The notes beneath the pieces were generated by a model. That model was not told the DNA's origin and did not search any database. It saw only the letters and a program-made list of their open reading frames with translations. Shown here in pieces: positions 1-10,902 of a stretch of 64,000 nt of DNA (the stretch's first letter is position 1; the number at the start of each line of letters is the position of its first letter). The position numbers and the translations under genes were made by a program. Source of the DNA: Apus apus (lineage: Eukaryota; Chordata; Aves; Apodiformes; Apodidae); assembly GCF_020740795.1 (NCBI RefSeq), contig NC_067290.1:13498001-13562000 (forward strand). The letters run 5' to 3'.

Positions 1-560
1 GGCTCCGCTCCGCCTCCCGCCGCCGCGCTCGCTCCGCCGCCCGCCCCGCCGCCGCCGCCGCCGCCGCCCGCCCCGCCGCCGAGCCCGCCGCTGCCGCAAC
101 GCCCGCCCGGCCGCCAAGCGCGCCGAGCCCTCGCGACACCTCCGGCGGGGAAGGGCCGGTTCGCTTTACGGCAGCGCCCGCCGGCGGGAGGAGGAGGCGC
201 GCGCGGCCTCGCACGTGGGGCCGGGCCCGGCGGCGCCATGAGGCGGCCCAGTGAGCGGGGGGGCCGGGGCAGCGGGCACCGGGGGACCGGGGACCGGGGC
301 TGGGGCGGGGGGAGCGGGCACCGGGGTCGGGGCGGGGGGACCGGGGCCGGGGCGGGGGGAGCGGCGGCGGGGCGGGGGGATTGGACACCGCGGGCCGGAC
401 CCCGGGGCTGGAGGGGCGGCGGGGGTGGCATCCCGGGCGCTCCCCGGGCGGGTGGGCCTGGCGGCGGCGGCGCTGACGGGCGCGGTGCCTTGCAGAGCTG
501 AGGAAAGCCAGCAAGAGGCTGACCTGCCACAAGCGGTACAAGATCCAGAAGAAGGTGAGT
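1..560. promoter_or_regulatory. CpG island and promoter region of GNL3
   Basis: This segment is extremely GC- and CpG-rich, falls sharply in GC after about 600, and spans the GNL3 start codon at 238 and the first two coding exons. No TATA box is visible, as expected for a housekeeping CpG-island promoter. A GCC/CCG trinucleotide run lies at about 48-68. In mammals PBRM1 is transcribed divergently from this side of GNL3, so the island may be bidirectional, but no PBRM1 coding exon is visible in the 237 bases available. The transcription start cannot be placed from sequence alone. Confidence 0.75.
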
Positions 561-3500
561 CCCCGCCAGCTCACTGAGCCAACGCTCTGGCTAAAGTTGA
601 CGCTAAAAGCATTTAAGAATAGATATGACGTACAGACATGTACAGAAACGCGTCGTACTTACACGTGTACGCAGCGAGGCTGTTGTTCTACTGGATGTTC
701 AGGAGTCTGAACCGCAGGGAGGAATTTGCTTCCCAGATGCCTTTGGCCGAAGGATCATGCAGAAAAGATTGTAGGTTTTTTACATCGTTACATTTTGCAT
801 GATTTTGGGCTGGAACGTTCAAGTGTGGCTTTAAGATGGGATATTGTGCAATCAAAACGCTTCGTTCTGAAGTCAGAAATGGACCATTTTGTACCCTGTG
901 AATACAAGGGATGCATCCCTCTCTTTTTGCCTTAGACTGAGAGAATATTCTTATTCCTGTCTCCAGATCAGGGAACATCACCGAAAAGTCAGGAAGGAGG
1001 CCAAAAAACGTGGACACAAAAAGCCCAAGAAAGATCCTGGTGTTCCCAGTGCTGCACCATTTAAGGAAGAGCTCCTACGAGAAGCAGAGCAAAGAAAGCA
1101 GAGGGTAAGATACAGTTTGAGTTGAAGAACTGAGACCACTCCTGTCTTCCAGGAAGCTGTGTGTGCACGTGTGCACACCCAGAGGTGCAGTCATGGTAGA
1201 TGAGAAATGGTCATATTTCCAGCATTTTACAGTGTGTAACAATTTGCTCTTCTATTTTTAACCTTCATTTCATCACTGTGACTCCAGTGTCATTTCTAAT
1301 GTGGTCAGAATTGCCTCTGATGTTCAGAAACATAGATGTCTTATTAGGATGTTAAAATTTAGGTCTTGTCATTATATAATTGTACAGAAAATAAGGATCT
1401 GCTGTCTGCAGCGTGGAGCAATGTGACATGAGGGCAGCATCCTTAGTATCCTGTTGTGTTGCTGCACAGCTGTTATTTAGGGTCTAGCAAAGGATTTCTT
1501 GCCTCTTGTTTTGAGACAATTGAAGGGAACAATATTCTTTTCAGGGTAGGATGGGGAAAAAGTTCCCAGTGTCACTTGGACAGACATGACTTGTGAGCTA
1601 TTGCAGGAACTTTGGTCAGAAATAAGTAAATGAGGAGAAAGGACAGTCTTTCTTACCACCTGAAGATGTCTTTTATCTGCCTTGGGTTTTTGTTTGCAAT
1701 CAGCTTGAAGAACTAAAACAAAAGCAGAAGCTCAACAGACAGAAAGAACAAGAAAAGAGGAGGAAGCTTGAAGCTAAAAAGAAAATCGAGGAAAAGGCAG
1801 AGGGAAAGGTGAGCATCTGCTATGATTTTGATTCTTTTAATCTTATAGAAGCAATAAAAGTCATCCTGAAACTACATTTTCCATTTGTTACGTGTTAAAT
1901 TTTGGTGCTCTATGTGCAAACAATTACAATTGACCGATTCTCAGTTAAATAATTCCCTGTCATGTTTTTTTTTTGCATTCAGGAATCCTCTGGCAAATCT
2001 AAAGCAAAGACGAAGAAACCGCTGGATAAAAATTCAAAGGAATCCTTTTGCAGGGAGCTTAACAAGGTGAGATGCTTTAACTGCATCATTTGATGTGAGT
2101 CAGCAACGACACCACTTGTTATTTTCCTTTTCTGCATTATTTTGCAGCAGCTAGACAGTATAAAGGTTGCTTGTGATAAACTTCCACACTTGAAGTAAGG
2201 GCTTTTATGACTGAAACTGTGAGGCTTTCAGTCTTGTCTCATTTGAGCTACAGAGACATGCAGCACTTTTAGGCATTAGACTTGTTGAGCCAGTGTCAGT
2301 ACATACTGAGTGATCAGAGAGCTCTTGTAGTAATAAGGTTCTAGTGTCTAAGGATTTCTTGCCTTTGGAGGAGAAAGATGAAAATTGCTTCAGCTTTCTG
2401 GTTTGTCATTCAGGAGAAAGGAGCTCAAACAAAAACAGTCTTGCGAAACCTCACCAATCATTCTGTGAAATTCAACATTAACTCTTGTAAGCCACAGCTA
2501 TTCCAGAGGAGTCATCTGTCAAATTGTCTTCTTTCTTTCCTCCCTTTTTCTAACCTAGGTGATTGAGGCCTCAGATGTGCTTCTAGAGGTTTTAGATGCA
2601 AGAGATCCAATGGGCTGCCGGTGTCCTCAGCTGGAGCAAGCTGTGACTTGCTCTGGAGGAGACAAAAAGCTGCTGTTGGTTCTGAACAAAATTGGTAAGA
2701 AGCAGAGGTTCTCTTGAAGTGTTACTTGGTTCTGTGAGCTATGAAGAAGATTTTAAAGGAATCTGAGATTCCATTGAAGACATAAGATCCAACTCTGAGC
2801 TCACTGCCCTACTGAAGGGGTCACCTTTCCTCCTTTTAGTCTAGTTTGCTAAGAAAACACCACAGACACGTAAATGCACAGTAGCCCCTTTCTTTTGCAC
2901 TAACTTCTGAGGGCACTGACCAGTGTGAGCCAAATTTGATGGAAGTTAAAGATGTTACACTTTTTAGCATTTTTACGAATGTAGGTGAGTAGGGACTGGT
3001 CACAGTGCTGGTCCCCACTGAGGCACTGCTGAGTTAAAGATCAGAAAATCAGTGGAATAGTTGTATTTGAAATTGGGCTTTAGGAACTGTTTACTCTCTT
3101 CTGTTGCTGTGTGAAAGAATGCACAGAAAAACAGGAAAAACCAGCTAAGAAGGCTGGAAATTACTAAGTTAGCAGCAGCAAAAAAGACAAATACCAAGAG
3201 AAGCAGCAAAGGGAACTCTGTATTAGAGTACCCTTTGCAGGGGTGATGGGATAATCCTCCAGAGAACATCACTCTGTACCATACAAAGTCTCTTAGTAAG
3301 ACCCCAGCAATAAAAACCTGATAACAGGGGCCAAAAATGTAATTGTGGAATGTTCTGCTTGGGGCAGAACCTAAAGACTAAAACTTGCAACGCTGGGTGC
3401 CTTTGGGGAACATACCCAGTGCTGTACTAGAGTTTTCAGCCAGTAATTATTTGTTATTAAGATGCGTACCAAGTGGGCAAAATACAGCCTGGTTCCTGAT

Positions 3501-6500
3501 TATACATTACATTTCCTTCACACAATTAAAGATTCACAGGAGTAAGAAGACTCTGCTCTTTTTTTTTTGCAGATTTAGTGCCAAAGGAGAACTTGGAGAA
3601 ATGGTTGAATTACTTGAAGAAGGAGTTTCCAACGGTTGCTTTTAAGTCAGCAACACTGATGAAGGACAAGACCATGGTAGGAGTGCTGCAGGCTGGCTCA
3701 TGACTAAGCAATCACACAGGTTGAAATACGTTGAAACACAAGAACTCTTGTTCTTTAAAATGCCTTTTTATCGTGTTTGATTATATTGCTGTGACTGATG
3801 CATAAGCCTTTGCACTTCAACAAAGCTTTGTGGTACAGTGGAGGAGTCCTTGCTGTTGAAATACATGTTGTTACTTATGCCCTGGATGCAAGGGGAGGAA
3901 GATAAGGAATTTTTAATCTTCTACACAGGATGATTGCACCAGTGACATCTCAGTTATAAGTAAAGTGGTGCAGGCTGTACTACTGTGTTCATCCTGACTG
4001 TGGCCATCAGTAAAGGTAGCACCTTTCATGGACACACTCCCTGTGTCCTAGTGTCAACTCCTTGAAGATAGTAGTTGGAGTCATGTGTGTATTGATACAT
4101 AATGTTTCACGTATTTTAACCCTGATAACAGCATAGCAAAATGGGCAGAAACTAACTCAGAGAGTAGGTTTTGAGCTCCTTCAAAAAATTTAATTCTTGA
4201 GTGAATCTGCAGATTTAAGGATTCTACCATCTGAATGTAGATGATTTTATGGTTGCACAACAAATCTGCAACACAGCCTGAAATCATAAGCCCTGTAAGT
4301 TCACATTCTTTTTCTCTTAGCAGTTGATGGCTATCTTTTTCACAGTCACTTAACTGTTAGCCAATTTCTTATTAAACTAATTCCTTCTGTTCAGAAGAGC
4401 ACAGTAGCATCACCTGATAGAGGACAGGAGTTGAAAACATTACAGTAGCTAAATTAAGCACACACATATCTTCCTGCATAGCTCTTGACCATGCTTTTTT
4501 TTGCCTTTGAATCCTATAGCAGCAACAGCAGCAGAAGTTCGCAAAGAGACGTGCACATGTTGATTTAGCAATAACCACTGAACGATTCGGAAGCAAATGC
4601 CTTTTGAAACTACTTCAAGAGTATGGCAAGACTCAAAACAAACCCATTCAGGTCGGGGTAGTAGGTAAGCATTTGGAGAGGGCAAGTTTCCTCATCCTCC
4701 CATGAATCTTTGGTATCCTGTATTATAAATTGGGTAAAACAACTAGTACATGACTGGCCAATGGGCTTTCCAGTCATTGGTCCTATTTTAAGAGTCACTA
4801 TTGTAGTACTGCAGTTAACAGTTCTCTCTGTTGCACTCAGTGTGAGAAATGAGGATACAGACTTTGTCTTACTTCTGTAGTGAAGACTTCAGATCCAACT
4901 CTGATCTCACACTTAAGATGTCTTCTACCAAAAACATCTGGAAGAAACCTATTTTCATCAGTGTTACATAGGTTTAATTTCTTAGTTAACTTAAAAGGAT
5001 TTCTGTGATTTTCTTCAGGTTTCCCTAATGTGGGAAAGAGCAGCATAATCAACAGCCTTAAAGGAGTTCGTGCTTGCAATGTTGGCCTGGCCAGGGGAGT
5101 TACCAAGTAAGCAGAGTCTGATAAAAGCTGTTGATGTTTGTTGTTGTGTTCTGATTGTTTGTTATTTGTGGTTTCCAACCACTAAGGGCAAAGTATGCTA
5201 CCCTGTGCATTTTTAAATACACATTTCAGTTTGCCAGGATGAAAAGTACTGATGTGAGGTGCATTTTAGATTCCTCTCCTACACAAAGCGTATGATGAAA
5301 CACTGAAACTGACTCTGTGTGAAGTGCATTCAATCCAATACTGAGCTTTGTGTCTTCTGTCCCTCACCACTACCAGTACTTTGCTAGTTGATTTAGCCTC
5401 ATCTACTCACAGTGCATTTCTCTCTGAATAGGTCCATGCAGATTGTGCACCTTGATAAACAGACAAAGATGTTAGACAGTCCAAGCATAATTGCAACTCC
5501 TTCCAATAGTGCCTTGACTCTGGCCCTGAGAAGTATCATAGACACTGAAAAATCAGGGTCAGCAGATGTGCTTGAAGGAGTAGATGCCATTCTGAATCAC
5601 TGCAGTAAACAGCAGGTGAGCTCCATCTTTTCCTGCATTTCTCACTGTATTTGACTTCTCTGTAGGTTCCTTAGGCCAATAAACAAAGTTCAGTTCACTT
5701 CAAGTAGTTCTGGTAACTTTGGCACTGCTTTCCCCATACCGTACAGAGTGGCAAGCTTCGGCTACTGTATCCAGCACTGAGTGTGATCTTTCATCCTTAC
5801 AAATGCAAGGGAGAAACATCATGCCAGGATCCTGGAAGCCAGAGTGTGTCTTCCCAGTAACTTTTCTGATTTTTAAAAAACCCTGCTTTTAAGATCTCAT
5901 CACAGTATCACAGAGTGAAAAATGAGGATATTCTGATTGCTTCCTATTATTACAGTGAAGACCTCAGATCCAACTCTGATTTCACTCTAGTTTCAAGCAG
6001 ATTATCCTAAGACTGATTCCCTTTCAGTTCTGTGATAACTGTTTTTGTAAAACCAGTGTGCTGTCTCTATACACCCACTAGTATGGGTGAGCAGCAGATT
6101 AAATTTGTTGATGCAGGAGGCATTTTGCTTTGTAATGCTTACTCCCACATGCAAGAGAAGAACAGCTCTGCACATGTTCATTCTCGCTGTAACCCAATTT
6201 GTTTGTTTATTCCTAAAACTAAGAAGTGGGTATCTCTGAATGTACCATTTTCTTTTGCACTAGGTAATGATGCATTATAGTATCCCAGATTTCAGGAACA
6301 CTGAGGAGTGCTTAACTTTACTTGCTCAGAAAAGGGGTATGCTGAAAAAGGGAGGTGTTCCTGATGTAGAGAATATAGCTAAATTACTACTTTGTGACTG
6401 GACAGGGTACGTATGCTGTCAATTTTGCTTTACGCTTCTCACCTTTTTCACATTGTTAATCCAGCACAGCAGACGCTCTGAGTCCTGAGAAGTATTTAGA

Positions 6501-8485
6501 GAGACTGATGTCTCCCTGCCCCCACCCTCACATTTTAATAAAGTGAGCTCAATTGGCTAATGGATTTAGAGAGTGGCATCCGTGGGTAATTTTCTGAAGT
6601 GAAGGATACATGGAAAGAGTGAAAGCACATTATTCCCTAACCAGTTTGCTGACTTCTGCTATAAATGTATTAGGGGGATTTGCCTTCCTCACAAATGCTG
6701 AGTCCCTTTAGTCCCTTCTACAGACAGGAAAGGGTAAGGCAAATTTTCTGTGGAAATTTATAGTGGTTGCTATATTCTGAAGGTGTAACTCAGCTGGTTT
6801 TACAGTTTATGATTTTACAGGCAGATGATGTGTGACACAGTGTGCTGTTTCTTTTTTCTCTCAGGAGTGGGTTATCCACTTAATACTGTTACTTACAACT
6901 TCAGAGTCAAATTGATATAGCTATTTAACTGCTGTTTAACAGATTATAATAAATGAGTAGTTAGGTTGAGTTTGAAGGGTATGTGCTCTGGGTTTTATTT
7001 TTAAATACAGTGATTTAACTGTTACCTTTGCTTGGATTTTAATGCCAGTATATTATTTTCCCAGAGCTAAAGTAAGCTACCACTCACAACCTCCAGGATC
7101 TCAGAAATTGCCACCGTATCTTACAGAAGACAAAATAGCTGAAATGCAGGAATGCTTTAATTTAAAGAACATAGAAGAAGAAAACAAAAACACTGTTCAA
7201 GGTAGGTCTGTTGCTGCAATGCACTGCATTGCATAAGAGTGGCACTAGTATTTTTAATTGGAGACTTTGAATGGAAGTCCTCCTGGGGTTTATGTGATAT
7301 CTTTGCCAAGATGCAGTGAATATGAACCTTTTAAGAAAGAAATGGATTCTGATACAAGAGAACAGTGTGCTGTCTTAAATTATCCCTGCAGTAGTTTCTG
7401 CTCATCTGACCTAACCCTCCTCAACAGGAAATAGGGGAAAAGAATGTTGAAGAGCACATAAACATTGGCTCATTAGACCAACAATACATTTTACTCAGTA
7501 CAATCTGTACTAAAATCTAAGTCTTTCAGCTGTCAGTCTTCTGTAGATGAATCAAGGGAAGTGGTTATCAGAGAACTATCCTTTGTTCTATCTGCTTAGG
7601 TGGGAGTTACTGTGGAAGGGAGGGGACAGGACTCTAGTCCTCTAGCTGTGACCTAAAATGGCTGTCCTCTCAGGTGTAGGTATTACATCTGGTGCTGTCT
7701 TAACAGACATTTCCTGTATTGCAGCTTTAAAATTCCCCAGTCCAGCAAGCAGCATCATTTTCCAGTCAGCTGGTATGACAAATGGGATAATAGAGGAAAA
7801 TAAAGTGATAGAGGATGCATCAGAGTGGGAAAACATGGAAACAAGCATGGAGGGGGAAGAAGAAGAGGAAGAGGATTTCACAGAAAGTGATGATACAGAT
7901 GATACAGAAGAAGAAAAGAACATCAAAGAGGTAAAATAGGTTTCATTAGGCTGCTTCTGTCTGTTTAGATGCTGACAGCAATATGCAGTCAGTATCCTGC
8001 TGTAAACAGAATGCGTAGGCACTGTAGAGCCACCAAGAGTAATCAAAAATACTTTCTCCTGGAGATAAGGGTTGGGCTTTTTGCTTCATTAAGGAAACAA
8101 CAGTGTTTTAAGTCAGTTCCAAGGCAGCGTGTTCCTGACCAACTATGCAAGCTATCATCAGTCTCTGCTAGGTGTCATTTGCATAGGAGATGTCTGAATA
8201 AACACTTCTGCCTTCTCTGACTTGTAGGAAAGCAAAGCTCAGGTCACCAGGAAAGCAAAACTTGGAAAACAACAAACAAGCTCTGCAAATCCAGAAGAGC
8301 AGCCAGCAGGTATGTATCAAAATCCCTGGCTGGAAGGATAGTCTGTAGCACTTCAACACTTGCATTGGTTTCACTAACATAATTTTCTTACTTCAGAAGG
8401 TGAACATTCCAATTCACTACCACCCAGCTTGGATAAGACAGCAGATGAAGATGATGCCTATGATTTTAATACAGACTATGTGTAA
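238..8485 (+). CDS. GNL3: GNL3, nucleostemin (nucleolar circularly permuted GTPase), 15 exons, 570 aa
   Basis: Exons: 238-250, 496-554, 967-1104, 1704-1808, 1983-2066, 2559-2694, 3573-3676, 4520-4664, 5019-5106, 5432-5615, 6264-6406, 7065-7201, 7725-7930, 8228-8309, 8397-8485. All junctions are GT..AG and phases agree. Nucleostemin is a nucleolar GTP-binding protein used in pre-rRNA processing, stem-cell proliferation and p53/MDM2 control (family knowledge). The N-terminus is strongly basic (MRRPKLRKASKR, then [20 protein letters not shown]), fitting nucleolar targeting; residues 71-105 are a charged helix, likely coiled coil. The GTPase motifs come in permuted order: DARDP (about 146-150), NKID (176-179), P-loop GFPNVGKS (262-269), then DSPS (306-309) in place of DxxG. 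An acidic Glu/Asp tract lies at about 485-510, and the tail [11 protein letters not shown] matches mammalian GNL3. Human protein is 549 aa. The ATG at 238 was chosen because it splices into the conserved N-terminus. Confidence 0.96.
265..380. repeat. G-rich imperfect tandem repeat in GNL3 intron 1
   Basis: Intron 1 of GNL3 (251-495) holds imperfect repeats built from GGGGCGGGGGGA, CCGGGG and GAGCGGGCACCGGGG-like blocks, with runs of 4-6 G on the + strand. Such spacing of G-runs is compatible with G-quadruplex formation in the transcript. The short intron lies wholly within the promoter CpG island. Confidence 0.7.
2734..2804 (+). ncRNA. SNORD19: box C/D snoRNA, SNORD19-like copy 1 (GNL3 intron 6)
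   Basis: A 6-bp terminal stem (GTGAGC at 2734-2739, GCTCAC at 2799-2804) encloses an ATGA C-box core (about 2740), a CTGA-like D' box (2763-2766), a TGAAGA C' box (about 2775) and a D box CTGA at 2795-2798. The 11 bases before the D box, AAGATCCAACT (2784-2794), are exactly complementary to the conserved 18S rRNA segment AGUUGGAUCUU. The fifth base upstream of D pairs with a G that corresponds to human 18S Gm683, the known target of SNORD19 (HBII-108), which is hosted in human GNL3. The C box departs from RUGAUGA. Assignment to 19 rather than 19B is not possible. Confidence 0.85.
4842..4910 (+). ncRNA. SNORD19: box C/D snoRNA, SNORD19-like copy 2 (GNL3 intron 8)
   Basis: The terminal stem is GTGAGA (4842-4847) with TCTCAC (4905-4910). 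An AATGAGG C-box core follows the 5' stem, a GTGAAGA C' box lies at about 4880, and the D box CTGA is at 4901-4904. The guide AGATCCAACT directly before D is the same as in the copies in introns 6 and 10 and complements 18S rRNA AGUUGGAUCU (Gm683 region). The 3' end lies 108 bases from the intron's acceptor, a usual place for an intronic snoRNA processed from the spliced lariat. Confidence 0.87.
5912..5988 (+). ncRNA. SNORD19B: box C/D snoRNA, SNORD19-like copy 3 (GNL3 intron 10)
   Basis: The terminal stem is a perfect 9 bp (AGAGTGAAA at 5912-5920 with TTTCACTCT at 5980-5988). It encloses an AATGAGG C-box core, a GTGAAGA C' box at about 5954 and a D box CTGA at 5976-5979. The guide AGATCCAACT (5966-5975) is identical to that of the copy in intron 8 and complements the 18S rRNA Gm683 region. 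Between C and D' it differs from the other copies, so the regions outside the guide have diverged. Human GNL3 also hosts SNORD19B and SNORD69; the symbol 19B is only a guess for this copy. Confidence 0.86.
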
Positions 8486-8699
8486 TGAATTGTGTGTGAA
8501 GACACTGGAGACTCACTATGGACTTTCACAAGTTACAAAGATTTATGTGGTGGCAGAAGTTGGAGGAATGCTGCACACCAGAGCTGCTGCAAAGATTCAG
8601 TTATTGCTGTGTTAAATAATGTACATAAATAGTGTATCTCCCTTGATTGTTCCAGATTTTATAGAAGTCTAGGAAACCAACTGTATTCAGCTTTAAGGC

Positions 8700-8705
8700 A
8701 TTAAA
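8700..8705 (+). terminator. candidate GNL3 polyadenylation signal
   Basis: ATTAAA lies 215 bases after the GNL3 stop. It is a common variant signal in A/T-rich 3' UTR-like sequence; no AATAAA is closer. The true cleavage site is not shown by sequence alone. Confidence 0.5.
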
Positions 8706-10902
8706 AAAGCCTATTTAAAAAAATTCCTAAGTACTGGGTTAATCACTTTGTCTTGTAAAAGGTGTTTCAAAAGGATAAACCCTTTACTTTAAAAACAATG
8801 GTAAATGTTTAATTCTAGTTGTGTTAGAGCAATTAAATTTCAATGGAAATTTTCATCCTCCAGAACTTCTTCCCAAAGGATCAGAGACTAGATAGAGCAT
8901 GACTTAAGCTTTCAGTATACTTTTGCAAAACTTGTAGAACTTTCACATATAAAGGTTGGTTGGAAAATGCTGCTGATTTCAGCTAGGCTTTTATCCAAGC
9001 ACAAGCACTGCTTTTTACGTTCAGAAGCTTCACTGAGGTAACAGAGGTAATTGTATTAGGAATTTGTCTTTGCTGGGGATCAAGCTTCTTGTTCCTACTT
9101 TTGTTCCTTGAACAAAAGTCATTTCCTATGTGGCAACAACTGGTAACAAAAGCAAAATGCTGCCCTGTTACTGCATTCAGCCTATAGCACATCTGGGCTG
9201 ACAAGATAATTACCAAGAGGCCCTGCAGCTGCTCAAAAAATTAAGCATTTAGAATAAACACCTGACACCAAGCAGCTTCCTCCTATGCACCTGTTTCCTT
9301 ATTAACTTACAGCTCTGATATCTGTCTTCTTTAATAGATAGTTTTAATTTCCCTAAGCATATATTTAGGTACAGTCTTCCTGGGCAGGTTAAAAAAATAT
9401 CAAGTGCAGACAGTCACATGCAGTTTATTTAAGCCTGCTAAAACATCCTGGTCATCAGAATTAAGCTGGTGTCAGTTACCCTAGTACAATGTTTCAAAGC
9501 TTGGTAACTGAACTCAGTTCATTACTCCCACCACTTAAAGGACAAAGAATGGTTCCTGTTCATCAAAACCCAGGAAAAGAAATGATAGGTAACAAACCAT
9601 AGATCAGCATCCATGACAGAAACAGAACCATAGGCAGTGATTTCCATGAGTCAAGCAGTTGGAAATCCTTCTAAAGAGTATAAAACTATATCCATACGCA
9701 TGAACACACCCTTGAGCTCTGCTGCCCTGCATCTCGGACCGTGCAACGCTGGGCCTGTCACTGCATTAACACAAAGCCTCTTCTCCAAACATCTACTGAG
9801 GACTGTTCACAAGCAGGATTACTGAATAATAGCCAGTACTCAAACTTCACAGTACAGCTATAAAAAAAAAAAAAAAAAAAACAAAGAAACCCCAGAAAAC
9901 ATACCTGTATAAAAGGTGATGGGCATCTGGCTGCAAAATGGCACAGGAATCTTGCTTGCTGAGTTTGAAGGGTCAGACTGAGAAAGGCACAGTGGACAAA
10001 CTTCTATAGCAGAGCCCTGCTCGCTTGAAAGAGCTATAAGGAACTTAACAAAATTAATCTGTAATTCATACAGCCCGATGCCCAAAACAAATGTGCACAA
10101 TTTTAGAATGAGATTGCTTTTACAAAGATGAGATCAACTGACTTCGGTTTCAATCACTTGCTACTGTATTTAAGTACAGAGGAAACAACACACTCCCATG
10201 TATCAGATCAAGACTGGAATCAGATTGCTGTTTACCTGAGCTTTGAGTCAATATGTTAAATTAGCATTTATTTTGAACAGTTTTCTCCACCATTTTACAA
10301 AAGTTGTAGTGTTCACTGGCAGTTAAAACCACTTTGCATAGTGAAATAATACTTGAAAAATTCATATTTCAAAAACAAGATTCACTTTTGCAGAATTCTG
10401 CAAGAAAGGCTTACACTGAAATGTCTGGGAAGAGATTTCATGCAAGAAAGAACTGTGGATGAAACTATTTCACAGGATGAGAAAAACCAAACCAGAACAA
10501 AACCTAAGCAGCTCTTAATTACATACAGTACATCACTGTGCAGGTTTTGCATGGTGCAAGCACCAGATGAAGTTGTATCTCGTTCTTAGAAATAGTTTCT
10601 TTCTGTAGCTGACCAAATGATCCTCTAGAAAACTTGTGGTAAACAGCAGGGGAATGTACAACAGACAGAAATGAACTAACAGAAGTGCCAGTTCATGGAG
10701 ATCCTCCTTTCTGTAGTGCTGCTGGAGCAGCGTCGTATGTCACACACAAATGAAGTGAGTCTCCTTTGGACCTGCACCTTTCAGAACTGCACCCAAGTGC
10801 TCCTGAAGGCAAAGACTGCTCTGTAATACAAGTTGACTAAAAACAGCTCTGCTTGGCTCCAGAAGTTTCCTGAGAAAATGCCATCAGTTACTAAAATTGG
10901 CT
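8706..10902. other. GNL3/GLT8D1 convergent 3' flank and likely GLT8D1 3' UTR
   Basis: No conserved exon is visible in this stretch. It lies between the 3' ends of two convergent genes and probably contains the GLT8D1 3' UTR read from the - strand. Candidate - strand AATAAA signals occur at 10267-10272 and 9424-9429. An 18-base or longer A run lies at about 9861-9880. Confidence 0.6.
10267..10272 (-). terminator. candidate GLT8D1 polyadenylation signal
   Basis: The + strand reads TTTATT, giving AATAAA on the - strand about 630 bases past the GLT8D1 stop. A second AATAAA at 9424-9429 could give a longer 3' UTR. Which one is used cannot be told. Confidence 0.4.

Noticed and set aside
1809-1900. 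ATGATT...CCTGAAAC in GNL3 intron 4 as a SNORD69-like snoRNA
   Set aside because: No convincing terminal stem and no rRNA guide that I could confirm by eye; a covariance search would be needed.
6820-6880. GATGATGT motif in GNL3 intron 11 as a fourth box C/D snoRNA
   Set aside because: A C-box-like motif is present, but no CTGA D box at a suitable distance and no terminal stem was found.
7642-8046. 134-codon - strand frame rich in Ser opposite GNL3 exon 13
   Set aside because: It is the antisense shadow of the Glu/Asp-rich acidic tract of GNL3.
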